Below, one piece after another: positions 18,144-26,649 of a DNA stretch of 51,546 nucleotides. The stretch lies in the NCBI GenBank assembly GCA_046349435.1, contig JAXMCI010000049.1:1-51546 (forward strand), in the 5' to 3' direction. Every line of letters starts with the position of its first letter. Positions within the stretch are counted from its first letter, which is position 1. A program made the position numbers and the translations under genes. This DNA is from JAXMCI01 sp046349435 (GTDB lineage Bacteria > Pseudomonadota > Alphaproteobacteria > Dongiales > Dongiaceae). Under the pieces are notes generated by a model. That model did no database searches. It saw only the letters and a list, made by a program, of their open reading frames with translations, and had not been told where the DNA came from.

Positions 18144-18410
18144 ATGACGAAAGAATCGGAGCGGCGGTGCCGCTGGGGCTGGCGCTGGCGTCCTCGGCCG
18201 CGCTCGCCGACGACAAGCGCAGCGACTGCGTCGCCGCCGGCGGCGAGACGGTGAACGGCATGCCGGCGACCAAGCACCAGGAGGAAGTGCTGGAAGAAGC
18301 CGAGCAGGCCTACCCTCCCAGGGCGAGCAGCAGGCCTGCGCCACCACAACGGCATGCCGGCCTCGCCCACCGGAGCCGTCGACAAGGACAAGAGCAAGCC
18401 ACAGGGCTGA
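18144..18410 (+). pseudogene. Small secreted protein, frameshifted
   Basis: ATG at 18144 follows a GGAGGAG site. One frame gives a signal peptide (VPLGLALASSAALA before DDKRSDCV) and a mature start AAGGETVNGMPATKHQEEVL. After a frame break near 18310-18350 another frame gives HNGMPASPTGAVDKDKSKPQ and a stop at 18408-18410. A further break is needed between codons 6 and 8 to join start and signal peptide. The rebuilt protein would have about 88 residues, two cysteines and the short motif NGMPA twice, and would be periplasmic or secreted. I do not recognise it. It lies between the two DUF2332 copies, in a stretch that shows indels throughout, so the breaks may be sequence errors. Confidence 0.55.
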
Positions 18411-19183
18411 GCGGCACCGGTGCCGGCCCGCGGCGTCGTGCCCCCGGCTGGCCCGACCCGGTACGCCTGGCCCCAGGCGTGTTTGTGAGGGATCGCGGCT
18501 CGGCCGGGCGGGCCGATGCTCGGCGCGACAACTGCGGCGCCGCTTCGCCCGGCGGACGCTCGCGGGTGTCGCCGGGCGTGCGATCCACCATCTTCGACCA
18601 TGGCCGACGAAGCGGACGACCAGGGCCAAGCCTGCTGTTGCAACCCACAGGGGCAGAGGTAGCCGGCCGCTCGCCACGGTGACGGCGGCGGCAGCCCCCG
18701 TGGTGGGAGGCGGCGATGCTTGGCGGGAAGGTCGACGACGCCCGACCGTGGAGTTCGAGGCGAGGCTTCGCCCGGCGGCGGTCGGCTCAACGGCGCAGGT
18801 GCCGGCCGTCGGCCGGGGATCGGCCCTTCCCGCTGGCGATGGGCGACTGGCCCGCATCCGCCGCGGCGCCTCTTCTCCCCGGCGCTTGCGAATTGCGGGG
18901 TCGATGACCGGCTGATGGTGCCGGCGGCAAGATGCTGATCTGTCGCCTGCAAGGCGGCCGTCGTCCCCAGCGAGCGCTGCCGGAGCTGTGGCCAGCAGCT
19001 GCCACAGCCGAGCACTATGTGAACCGAGACAGCTGGGGAGGCGACCGGCGCGATCTGGGGCCTGTCGGTGCTGTTCGTCATCGGCGGCATCGTCTTCTTC
19101 TTCATCGCGCGATCGAATACCGCGGACCTTCTTGCCAGCCTCGAACTGCACGTCGACGAGATCGTCACGCCGACCGGTCTCCC
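18411..19183. other. 773 bp without a recognisable gene
   Basis: No frame on either strand gives a convincing protein over this stretch. Two fragments stand out: a hydrophobic run on plus (GLSVLFVIGGIVFFFIARSN, about 19050-19115) that looks like a single membrane helix of a small protein, and a hydrophobic run on minus near 18640-18700. Neighbouring genes here are frameshifted, so a real small gene could be hidden by indels. Confidence 0.5.
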
Positions 19184-20219
19184 ATGTCGGCCGCCGACCT
19201 ACGCCAGCTCGTTCTCTGGCAGGAATGGGGGCCGCCTGGGATCCCCCTTCACCGCCGCGCTCTGCACCGCGCTGGCCGAGCTGCTGCCGGCGCTCGGCAC
19301 GCCGCTCGCCGGCGCCGTCCTCGGCTGGCCCGGCCGGCCGATGGCCGACGCCCTGCCGCTGCGCCTCGCCGGCGGGCTGCATCACCTGGCGCTCAGCGAT
19401 GCCGACCCGGCGGCGGTCGCGCTCTACCGCGAGCAGCCGACCGATCCGGACCGGCTGGCGGCGGCGCTGCCGCCGCTGCTGCGGCGCTGGGACGGCCGGC
19501 TCGCCGCCTGGCTCGAGGGGCCGCCCCAGACCAACGAGGTGGCGCGCTCCGCCCTGCTGCTGCCGGCCTTGCTGCTGCTGGCCCGCCGGACCGGCCTGCC
19601 GCTGGCGCTGTGGGAGCTCGGCGCCAGCGCCGGCCTCAACCTGCAGCCCGACGCCTATGGCTACCGCTACGGCGAGGCCGGCTGGGGCGATCCCGGCGCT
19701 CCTGTCCGCCTCGCACCCGCGCTGCGCGGCGCGGCGCCGGAACTCGGCGGCCGCCTCGTCGTGGCCGCGCGACGCGGCTGCGACCGCGCCCCGGTCGATC
19801 TCGCCTCGGAGACGGCGCGGCTGCGGCTGCTCGCCTACATCTGGGCCGACCAGCGGGAGCGGCTGGAGCGCTGCCGCGCCGCCATCGGCCTGGCGCTCGC
19901 CAGCGGCATCGCCGTCGAGCGCGCCGATGCCGCCGACTTCGTCGCCGCGGCGCTGGCCGAGCCGGCGCCCGGCTGCGTCACCGTGATCTTCCACACCGTC
20001 GTGTGGCCCTACCTGCCCCTGGCGACCCGGGAGCGCATCCAGGGCCTGCTCGCCGAGGCCGGCGCCCGCCGGACGGCGGAGGCTCCGCTGGCCTGGCTCA
20101 GGGTCGAGCCGAAGGCCGATGCAGGCCCGCGGATCGAGCTTTCCAGCTGGCCGGGCCGGCGCGACGAGATGCTGGGCGAGGCCGACTATCACGGCCGCTG
20201 GCTCGACTGGCGCGGCTGA
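19184..20219 (+). CDS. DUF2332 family protein, copy 2 (frame break near N-terminus)
   Basis: The body from GRLGSPFTAALCTALAELLP to the end (GRWLDWRG) is open and well conserved: LWELGASAGLNLQPDAYGY, LRLLAYIWADQRERLERCRA, VTVIFHTVVWPYLP. The region GASAGLNL resembles the glycine-rich loop of a methyltransferase-like fold, but no function is established for DUF2332. The most family-like start is ATG at 19184 (MSAADLRQ), which is out of frame with the body; one extra base before 19240 would explain this, since 19184-20219 is 1036 bases. The other reading, an in-frame start at 19068 that adds a membrane helix, is less likely. It is followed by the cupin gene 131 bases on. Confidence 0.75.
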
Positions 20220-20226
20220 ACGGCAC
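19238..20226 (+). repeat. Long direct repeat, unit 2 (DUF2332 body)
   Basis: Second unit of the repeat described at 17143-18083. It is the cleaner copy: its coding frame is uninterrupted over 320 codons. The distance between unit starts is about 2.1 kb. Confidence 0.85.
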
Positions 20227-20350
20227 CGGCCCTGCATGGCCCGCGCGGCGTTCGCCGCTGGTCAAAGCCCAGCCCTAGAGATTGATCGGCCCGCCACGCC
20301 GGGGTGGGGCTAGCATCGCGGAGGCCTTCATCTCAGGAAAAGGGCAGCCG

Positions 20351-20899
20351 ATGAGCCCCACCGCGCGCCATCCCCGGCCGGCCGAGCTGCGCGACGCCTC
20401 GCTCGACGAGGTCATGCAGCGCTACGTCGCACGCTTCGCCGAGCGCAAGCCGGACTGGGCCGCCTTCGAGGATGCCCGCATCGAGGGCTACAAGCGGGCG
20501 CAGCACCGCTTCATCGGCGCCGGCGGCTCCGGCAAGCATGGCGATCCCTCCGTCATCCCGGCCCGCGGCTTCACCTTGAGCGTGATGTTCGTCGAGCCCG
20601 GCCAGGGCAATGCCGCCCACACCCACGAGGTCGAGGAAGTCTTCTTCGTGCTGCGCGGGCTGCTCGACGTCTTCGTCGAGGACGAGGCCGGGCAGCAGCG
20701 CTGGACCCGGCTCGGCCCGTGGGACTGCATCGCCTGCCCGCCGGGCGTGATCCACGGCTACCAGAACAACGGGCTGGAGCCGGCCTTCTTCCAGGTCATG
20801 CTCGGCCGCGGCCGGCCGGAGACGATGGGCTATTCCGACGCGGAGCTGTTCGGCCGCCGCGACGCTCACCTCGGCGCGGCGGGGACCGCCCAGGGCTGA
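20351..20899 (+). CDS. Cupin-domain protein (paralogue of 32956-33492)
   Basis: This single-domain cupin has 182 residues. Cupin motif 1 is visible in PGQGNAAHTHEVEEVFFVLRG (His-x-His and Glu metal ligands) and motif 2 in CPPGVIHGYQNNG (His ligand). Members bind a metal and act as dioxygenases, isomerases or sensors on small acids or aromatics. ATG at 20351 fits the family, with an AGGAAAAGGGC stretch upstream. Its 3' end overlaps that of the molybdenum hydroxylase gene on the other strand by 34 bases. The second cupin in this island is clearly homologous along its length (HRFIGAGGSGKH and GFTLSVMF in both), suggesting related steps of one pathway. Specific substrate unknown. Confidence 0.9.
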   Translation: MSPTARHPRPAELRDASLDEVMQRYVARFAERKPDWAAFEDARIEGYKRAQHRFIGAGGSGKHGDPSVIPARGFTLSVMFVEPGQGNAAHTHEVEEVFFVLRGLLDVFVEDEAGQQRWTRLGPWDCIACPPGVIHGYQNNGLEPAFFQVMLGRGRPETMGYSDAELFGRRDAHLGAAGTAQG

Positions 20900-23241
20900 A
20901 TGCCGGCCCGCTCCAGGGCCGGGCGCAGCAGCTCGAAGAGGCGCGTCGGCAGGATCGGCGTCTGGTCGATGCGCACCCCGAACGGGGCCAGCGCGTCCTC
21001 GATGGCGGCGACGATGGCCGGCGCCGCCGGGATGCTGCCTGCCTCGCCGACGCCCTTGACGCCGAGCGGGTTGAGCTTCGAGGGGAACTCGAGATGCCGG
21101 CACTCGATGCGCGGCACCTCCATGGCGGTCGGGATCAGGTACTCGGCCAGCGTCGTGGTGAGCGGCTGGCCCTCCTCGTCATAGGCCATCCACTCGTAGA
21201 GCGCGTTGCCGATGCCGTGCACCGCCCCGCCGACGATCTGGCCTTCGACCATCATCGGGTTGACCGCCCGGCCGCAATCGTTGGCCACGGCGTAGCGCAG
21301 CACCCGCACCGAGGCGGTACCGAGATCGACCTCGACCTCGCAGGCATGGCTGGCCATCGCATAGGCGAGCCCCGTCGGGGCCCAGTTCTGGCTGCTCTCC
21401 AGCCCCGGCTCGAAGCCGCCCGGGATGGAGTAGCCGGGATCGCCGGCCAGCCCGCCGGCGATCTCGCCGAGCGACAGGCCGTGGCCGGGGGTGCCGACCA
21501 CCTCGACCCGGCCGTCGCGCAGCTCGAGATCCTCGACCGCCGCCTCCAGCAGGTGCGCGGCGAAGGCGAGCGCCTTCTGCCGCACCGCCATGGCGGCGAG
21601 GTGGACGGAGGAGCCGGCGGTGACGGTCTGCCGGCTGGCGAAGCCGCCGAGCCCGAGCGGGATCGTCGCGGTGTCGCCGGCGACGACCGTGATCGCCGCC
21701 GGCTCGACGCCGAGCTGCTCGGCGCAGATCTGCGCCAGGGCCGTCTTCAGCCCCTGCCCCATCGGCATGGCGCCGGTGTAGATCGAGATCCGACCGGAGC
21801 GGCCGACGCGGACCAGCGCCGACTCGAAGGGGCCGCGCCCGGTGCCCTTGACGCCGTTGGCGATGCCGAAGCCGAGATGGCGGCCGGCGGCGCGCGCCGC
21901 GGCCTGGCGCGCCGGGAAGCCGGCATGGTCGAGCGCCTCCAGCGCGGTGCGCATGGTGCGCGGGAAGTCGCCGCTGTCATAGGCCACCGCCGAGCCGGAG
22001 CGGCTCTTCAGCGGCGTCACATAGGGCATGCGCTCCGGCGGGATCAGGTTGCGCTCGCGCACCGTGACGCGGTCGAGGCCGAGCGCGCCGGCGATCCGGT
22101 CGAGCGTGCGCTCCATGACGAAGCTGGCCTCGGGATAGCCGGCGCCGCGCACCGGCATGGCCGCCACCTTGTTGGTCTCGGTGACCAGCACGGTCAGCTC
22201 GTAGGCCGGCAGCAGGTAGGGACCGGGCACCGAGGTCGAGCTGTTGTAGGGCAGGTTGACGCCCTGCGGCGTGTAGGCGCCGTGGTCGTGGATCATCCGG
22301 CCGCGCAAGCCCCGCAGCCGGCCCTCGCCGTCGAAGGCGACCTCGAGGTCCCAGAACTGGTCGCGCTCCTGGATGGCGGCGAGAAAGTGCTCGCGGCGGT
22401 CCTCGACCCACTTCACCGGCCGGCCGAGCAAGCGGCTGGCCAGCGGAATCACCACCTCCTCGGCATACATCAGGAACTTGCCGCCGAAGCCGCCGCCGAC
22501 GTCGGGCGTGGTCACCCGGATCTGGTTCTCGTCGAGCGCCAGCATCTCGATCAGGAAGGAGCGCACCTCGTGCGCCGTCTGGGTCGAGCTCCACACCGTC
22601 AGCCGGTCCTCGCCGGCGTCCCAGGTGGCGGCGACGCCGCGCCCCTCGAGCGGGTGGGCGGCGCCGCGATGGGTGTGCAGCGCCAGCGACAGCCGGTGCG
22701 GCGCGGCGGCGAAGGCGGCCTCGACCTCGCCGTAGCGCTGCTGGATGCGGGTGAGAACGTTGCCCTGGGTGCCGCTGCGCGCCGGCGGGCTGTCCGGCTC
22801 GGCACTGCGCCGGGCGTCGACCACCGCCGGCAGCGCGTCATACTCGACGGCGACCAGCGCGGCGGCGTCCTCGGCGAGGTAGCGCGACTCGGCGATCACC
22901 ACGGCGACCGGCTCGCCGACATAGACGGTCTCGCCCTTGGCCAGCGGGAAGGGCGAGCAGTCCGGCGGCAGGCGCGAGCTGCGCAGCTGCAGCGGCAGGC
23001 GCTCGCGGGCGAGATGCGGCGCCAGGTCGGCGAAGCCGTAGACCGCGACCACCCCCGGCGCGGCCAGCGCCGCCGCCGCGTCGATGCCGCGGATCGCGGC
23101 ATGCGCCAGCGGGCTGCGCACGAAGGCCGCCTCGAGCATCCCCGGCAGGCGGATGTCGTCGAGGAACCGGCCCTGCCCGCGCAGCAGCGGCCCGTCCTCG
23201 ATCCGATGCACGGCGCGCCCGATCTGGCGGAAGCCGCTCAA
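20866..23241 (-). CDS. Molybdenum hydroxylase large subunit (xanthine dehydrogenase family)
   Basis: This is the molybdopterin-binding catalytic subunit, 791 residues. Family features are in order: GQGRFLDDIRLPGMLEAAFV near the N-terminus, VGEPVAVVIAESRYLAEDAA, VTTPDVGGGFGGKF, MPVRGAGYPEASFVMERTLD, and the catalytic glutamate in GVKGVGEAGSIPA. It hydroxylates a ring carbon of an aromatic or N-heterocyclic substrate with water as oxygen source. The CO-dehydrogenase loop (AYRCSFR) is absent, so it is not a CODH. I start it at TTG 23241, which overlaps the iron-sulfur subunit stop and has GGAGG upstream. It is the last gene of a four-gene minus-strand operon. Confidence 0.92.
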   Translation of the reverse strand: MSGFRQIGRAVHRIEDGPLLRGQGRFLDDIRLPGMLEAAFVRSPLAHAAIRGIDAAAALAAPGVVAVYGFADLAPHLARERLPLQLRSSRLPPDCSPFPLAKGETVYVGEPVAVVIAESRYLAEDAAALVAVEYDALPAVVDARRSAEPDSPPARSGTQGNVLTRIQQRYGEVEAAFAAAPHRLSLALHTHRGAAHPLEGRGVAATWDAGEDRLTVWSSTQTAHEVRSFLIEMLALDENQIRVTTPDVGGGFGGKFLMYAEEVVIPLASRLLGRPVKWVEDRREHFLAAIQERDQFWDLEVAFDGEGRLRGLRGRMIHDHGAYTPQGVNLPYNSSTSVPGPYLLPAYELTVLVTETNKVAAMPVRGAGYPEASFVMERTLDRIAGALGLDRVTVRERNLIPPERMPYVTPLKSRSGSAVAYDSGDFPRTMRTALEALDHAGFPARQAAARAAGRHLGFGIANGVKGTGRGPFESALVRVGRSGRISIYTGAMPMGQGLKTALAQICAEQLGVEPAAITVVAGDTATIPLGLGGFASRQTVTAGSSVHLAAMAVRQKALAFAAHLLEAAVEDLELRDGRVEVVGTPGHGLSLGEIAGGLAGDPGYSIPGGFEPGLESSQNWAPTGLAYAMASHACEVEVDLGTASVRVLRYAVANDCGRAVNPMMVEGQIVGGAVHGIGNALYEWMAYDEEGQPLTTTLAEYLIPTAMEVPRIECRHLEFPSKLNPLGVKGVGEAGSIPAAPAIVAAIEDALAPFGVRIDQTPILPTRLFELLRPALERAGIQPWAVPAAPR

Positions 23242-23723
23242 CGGCCGTCCTCCGCCATGCGGCGCGCCGCCGCCAGCGCCGCGTCGACGATGCCCTGGTA
23301 GCCGGTGCAGCGGCAGAGATTGCCGGACAGCCGCTCGCGCAGCGCCGCCTCGTCCGGCCGCGGCTCGGCCCGGAGATATTCGAGCAGGGTCATCAGCACG
23401 CCCGGCGTGCAGTAGCCGCATTGCAGCCCGTGATGCTCGATGAAGGCCTGCTGCAGCGGATGCAGCGTGCCGTCCGGGCCGGCCAGCCCCTCGATGGTCT
23501 CGATGCGCGCGCCGTCGGCCTGCGCCGCCAGCATCAGGCAGCTGCGCGCCGAGCGGCCGTCGACCAGCACGGTGCAGACGCCGCACACGCCGTGCTCGCA
23601 GCCGAGATGGGTGCCGGTCAGGCCGAGCCGGTGGCGCAGCATGTCGGCCAGCGTCAGCCGGCCCTCGACCTCGAGGCTGTGCGCCCGGCCGTTGACCGTG
23701 ACCGTGATGGCGTGCCGGCTCAT
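23238..23723 (-). CDS. Molybdenum hydroxylase iron-sulfur subunit (two [2Fe-2S])
   Basis: This 161-residue electron-transfer subunit holds two [2Fe-2S] clusters. The plant-type cluster uses C42, C47, C50 and C62 (GCEHGVCGVCTVLVDG). The second uses C102, C105, C137 and C139 (CGYCTPG and NLCRCTG). Size and layout match CoxS/XdhC-like small subunits. The ATG at 23723 overlaps the stop of the FAD subunit, and its stop overlaps the TTG start of the large subunit, so all three are translationally coupled. It passes electrons from the molybdenum centre to the FAD subunit. Confidence 0.96.
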   Translation of the reverse strand: MSRHAITVTVNGRAHSLEVEGRLTLADMLRHRLGLTGTHLGCEHGVCGVCTVLVDGRSARSCLMLAAQADGARIETIEGLAGPDGTLHPLQQAFIEHHGLQCGYCTPGVLMTLLEYLRAEPRPDEAALRERLSGNLCRCTGYQGIVDAALAAARRMAEDGR

Positions 23724-24598
23724 GCCGCCCTGCCCGCTTCCCGGCCGTCGCCCAGCGCGCGGGCCAGCGCCCGCGCGGTCAGGGTGGCGGCGAGATGGCG
23801 GCGATAATCGGCCGAGGCATGGATGTCGCCGTTCGCCTCGAGCGACAGGCAGAGGGCGGCCACCCGGCTCAGCCGCTCGGGCTCCGGCCTGGCGCCGGTC
23901 AGCAGTGCCTCGGCCTCGGCAAGCCGCAGCGGCGCGGCGCCGAGCCCGGCCACCACCACCGCGGCGCGCGCGATCGTCCCGTCGGCGGCGCGGGCGACCA
24001 GCACGCCGGCGGCGGCCAGCGCGAAGTCGCCGTGGCGGCGCGCGAACTCCTCGAAGGCATGGCCGTGCCCGGCCGGCCAGAGCGGGAAGCGCACCGCGAC
24101 GACGATCTCGTCCGGCTCGATCGCCGGCGTCATGTAGAAGGCGGGGAAGTCCGCCATCGCCAGGCTGCGGCGGCCGCGCGGGCCGGCGACCTCGATGACC
24201 GCATCCTGCGCCATCGCCACGGCGGGAAGCTCGGCCGCCGGGTCGAGATGGCAGAGGCTGCCGCCGAGCGTGCCGCGGTTGCGGGTCTGGATGTGGCCGA
24301 CATGGGCGAGCGCGTCGCCGAGCAGCGGCACCGCCTGGCGCACATCCGGCGACAGCTCGATGTCGCGCTGCCGCGCCATGGCGCCCACCACCAGCGCGCC
24401 GCCCTCGACGGCGATGCCGGCGAGCCCGGCGACCCGGTTGAGGTCGACGACGTGGTCGGGCTGCACGAAGCGCATGTTGAGCATCGGCATCAGCGACTGG
24501 CCGCCGGCCAGCAGCTTGGCGTTGCCCAGCGCCGCGAGCAGCCCGAGCGCCTCCTCGAGCGTGCGCGGCGCGTGATAGTCGAAGGGCGGCGGCTTCAT
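23720..24598 (-). CDS. Molybdenum hydroxylase FAD-binding subunit
   Basis: This 292-residue medium subunit belongs to the CoxM/XdhB class. FAD contacts are visible in LLAGGQSLMPMLNMRF near residue 32 and in the later NRGTLGGSLCHLDPAAELP. The C-terminal CO-dehydrogenase flavoprotein domain follows (RVAALCLSLEANGDIHASAD). It starts seven bases after the preceding gene's stop and overlaps the iron-sulfur subunit by four bases. It takes electrons from the [2Fe-2S] subunit and hands them to an unknown acceptor, likely a quinone or oxygen. It is the only such subunit in the window although there are two large subunits. Confidence 0.95.
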   Translation of the reverse strand: MKPPPFDYHAPRTLEEALGLLAALGNAKLLAGGQSLMPMLNMRFVQPDHVVDLNRVAGLAGIAVEGGALVVGAMARQRDIELSPDVRQAVPLLGDALAHVGHIQTRNRGTLGGSLCHLDPAAELPAVAMAQDAVIEVAGPRGRRSLAMADFPAFYMTPAIEPDEIVVAVRFPLWPAGHGHAFEEFARRHGDFALAAAGVLVARAADGTIARAAVVVAGLGAAPLRLAEAEALLTGARPEPERLSRVAALCLSLEANGDIHASADYRRHLAATLTARALARALGDGREAGRAA

Positions 24599-24604
24599 GC
24601 CCGC

Positions 24605-25597
24605 TCAGATCCGCGACATCTCCAGGGTCGACGCGGCGAACAGCTCCTCGACCGGAACCTTGCGCACCGCGATGCCCTGCTCGAAGGAGTAGCGGGCCAG
24701 CGCCTCGATCTCGGGCCGGTTCTCGGCCACGCCGTAGGGCCAGTAGTCGCGGCCCATCAGCGCGATGGTGTCGAGCGCCTCGGCCTCCATCCAGGGCAGC
24801 ATGGCGACCGGCACGTGCATCTGCCGGACCTCGGCCAGCGCCAGCCGGCGCGCCTGGCAGAAGGCCTTGTAGAGGCTGCCGGGCAGCCAGGGATGGCGCT
24901 CGGCCAGGCTGCGGCGCAGCCCGATCAGATGCATGATCGGGAACAGGCCGGTCTTCCGCCAGTAGGCCTGCTCGACCTCGCGGTAGTTCGGGAACAGGCG
25001 TCCGACATGCGGCGCACCGTTGACGAAGCAGGAGGGCGCCCGCGCCGTGAAGAGCGCGTCGAGCTCGCCCTCGACCAGCAGGCGCGACAGCGTCGTGCCG
25101 GGCGGGATCGGCTGCAGGTCGACGCCGTTGCCGAGCGTGAGCGGCGTGCGCTCGTCGCGGCCCGGCTCCTCCTGGCCGCCGCTGCGCCAGTGGATCTCGG
25201 CCGGGTCGACGCCGTACTCGTCCTTCAGGATGCCGCGCATCCAGACGACCGCGGTGATCTGGTACTCCGGCACGCCGATCCGCAGGCCGCGCAGGTCGGC
25301 CGGGGTGCGGATGCCGCGGTCGGTGCGGATGTAGATGCCGGAATGGCGGAAGACCCGCGAGATGAAGGCGGGAATGGCGATGTAGGGGCAGGTGCCGCGC
25401 GAGACGTCGAGGATGTAGCTGCTGAAGGACAGCTCGGTGACGTCGAACTCCTGGTTGCGGAAGGCGCGGAAGAAGACCTCTTCCGGCTCGAGGGTGAAGA
25501 CGCTGGTCTCGCAGCCCTCGACGGTGACCCGCCCGTCCTTGATCGGCCGCGTCCGGTCGGTGTCGCCGCAGGCGATGGTGATCGGAAGCTTGCTCAT
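24605..25597 (-). CDS. 4,5-dihydroxyphthalate decarboxylase-like / binding-protein-fold protein
   Basis: This 330-residue protein starts MSKLPITIACGDTDRTRPIK and continues with EEVFFRAFRNQEFDVTELSF and IPAFISRVFRHSGIYIRTDR. That is the pattern of 4,5-dihydroxyphthalate decarboxylases, which share the fold of NMT1/TauA-type periplasmic binding proteins. It has no signal peptide, which favours a cytosolic enzyme over a transporter component. It is the first gene of the operon with the molybdenum hydroxylase and shares a 125-base divergent region with the LysR gene. It may decarboxylate a dihydroxylated aromatic or heteroaromatic acid made in this pathway. Many genes in this family are annotated only as ABC substrate-binding proteins, so the enzyme role is moderate confidence. 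Confidence 0.8.
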   Translation of the reverse strand: MSKLPITIACGDTDRTRPIKDGRVTVEGCETSVFTLEPEEVFFRAFRNQEFDVTELSFSSYILDVSRGTCPYIAIPAFISRVFRHSGIYIRTDRGIRTPADLRGLRIGVPEYQITAVVWMRGILKDEYGVDPAEIHWRSGGQEEPGRDERTPLTLGNGVDLQPIPPGTTLSRLLVEGELDALFTARAPSCFVNGAPHVGRLFPNYREVEQAYWRKTGLFPIMHLIGLRRSLAERHPWLPGSLYKAFCQARRLALAEVRQMHVPVAMLPWMEAEALDTIALMGRDYWPYGVAENRPEIEALARYSFEQGIAVRKVPVEELFAASTLEMSRI

Positions 25598-25669
25598 GCG
25601 CCGTCGAGCCCCTTGCCCGGCCCGAATCGGGCGGCGTACTTATAGCGACCGGGGAAGGGTTCTCCCAAG

Positions 25670-25694
25670 TAGAATGTTTCGACCGCCCCGTTGC
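25670..25694. promoter_or_regulatory. Recurrent 25-bp element, site A
   Basis: The element reads TAGAAT, two variable bases, TTCGACCGCC, then CCGTTGC. Site B (33558-33582) matches it at 22 of 25 positions and site C (41818-41842) is a weaker match. Site A lies between divergent genes, 72 bases before the decarboxylase-like gene and 28 bases before the LysR gene. A LysR operator or shared promoter module is the likely meaning. Confidence 0.6.
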
Positions 25695-25722
25695 AATTCA
25701 GGGGACGAGGGAACGGCGCGTC

Positions 25723-26643
25723 ATGGACCTGCGCAACGCACGCTATTTCCGCGAGGTGGCGCAGACCGGCTCGCTGCGCAAGGCCGCCGAGCGGCTGCGC
25801 ATCGCGCCCTCGGCGATCAGCCGCAGCATCGCGCTGCTCGAGGAGGAGGTCGGCATCCAGCTGTTCCAGCGGGCCGGCCGCGGCATGATCCCGACCGCCG
25901 CCGGCGAGCTCTACATGCGCTACGTCCAGGAGGCGCTGCGCAACCACGACCTGATCCGCACCGACCTCGCCGACCTCAGGGGATTGCGGCGCGGCACCAT
26001 CCGCATCGTCTCGATCGAGGGCGTGGTGGCGAGCTTCATCGCCGACGTCATCACCCGGTTCCGCCAGCGCTATCCCGGCGTGGTCTTCTCGCTGACCGTC
26101 GCCGGCAGCAACCTGGTCAGCCGGGCGATCCGCGCCCGCGACGCCGACCTCGGCATCGGCGCCGGCTCGGAGGACGAAACCGGCCTGGAGATGGTGCACC
26201 ACATCCGCGACCCGCTGCTGGCGGTGATGTCGCCGCAGCACCCGCTGGCCGGATCGCAGCAGCTCGACGCCGTCGAGCTGATGCGCAGCCACCCGGTCGC
26301 CGTGCCGGACCCGACCTTCGCCATCCGCCACCAGCTCGAGGCCTGCTGCCGCCAGGCGCGGATCGCCCTCGAGCCGGCGCTGGTCACCAACTCGGTCGAC
26401 GGCATGCGCAGCTTCGCGCGGCTCGGCGGCGGCATCACCTTCCTGCCCTGGCTGGCCATCCGCCAGGACGTCGCCGAGGGCCGGCTGATCGGCGTGCCGG
26501 TGCGCCAGGCCGCGCTCAACAAGGCGACGATCAACATCTTCACCCCGATCGGCTGGCGCCTGTCGCCCTCGGGCGCCGAGTTCCTCAAGGACCTCAAGGA
26601 GACCGGCGACCTGCTGATGCGCTCGCGCAAGCGGCGAACGTGA
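25723..26643 (+). CDS. LysR-family transcriptional regulator
   Basis: This 306-residue regulator has an N-terminal winged helix typical of the family (LRNARYFREVAQTGSLRKAA, IAPSAISRSIALLEEEVGIQ, LFQRAGRGMIPTAAGE). The rest is the type-II periplasmic-binding-like effector domain (GTIRIVSIEGVVASFIADVI, LRRG hinge, HHIRDPLLAVMSPQHPLAGS). It is transcribed away from the decarboxylase/molybdenum-hydroxylase operon, the usual position of a LysR activator, and the 25-bp element lies between them. The effector is probably the pathway substrate or an intermediate. Start ATG 25723 follows GGGACGAGGGAACG. It ends six bases before the convergent esterase stop. Confidence 0.95.
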   Translation: MDLRNARYFREVAQTGSLRKAAERLRIAPSAISRSIALLEEEVGIQLFQRAGRGMIPTAAGELYMRYVQEALRNHDLIRTDLADLRGLRRGTIRIVSIEGVVASFIADVITRFRQRYPGVVFSLTVAGSNLVSRAIRARDADLGIGAGSEDETGLEMVHHIRDPLLAVMSPQHPLAGSQQLDAVELMRSHPVAVPDPTFAIRHQLEACCRQARIALEPALVTNSVDGMRSFARLGGGITFLPWLAIRQDVAEGRLIGVPVRQAALNKATINIFTPIGWRLSPSGAEFLKDLKETGDLLMRSRKRRT

Positions 26644-26649
26644 GGCGCC

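Noticed and set aside
19068..20219. DUF2332 protein with an N-terminal membrane helix
   Set aside because: The helix-coding part lies in an indel-rich stretch and copy 1 starts without it, so it is more likely unrelated sequence joined by a frame error.
20719..23301. 860-codon open frame on plus opposite the molybdenum hydroxylase
   Set aside because: Low-complexity composition (His, Arg, Gly, Ala) mirrors the minus-strand codons, and the minus frame is a clear family member.
20866..24598. CO dehydrogenase (coxMSL) for the first hydroxylase
   Set aside because: The form-I active-site loop AYRCSFR is absent, and the neighbours suggest aromatic catabolism.
24605..25597. Periplasmic receptor of an ABC importer for the decarboxylase-like gene
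   Set aside because: No signal peptide and no permease beside it; the sequence pattern fits dihydroxyphthalate decarboxylase-like proteins better, though not conclusively.
25670..25694. Sigma-54 promoter in the repeated element because of its terminal TTGC
   Set aside because: The GG at -24 with the fixed ten-base spacing to GC is missing at sites A and B.
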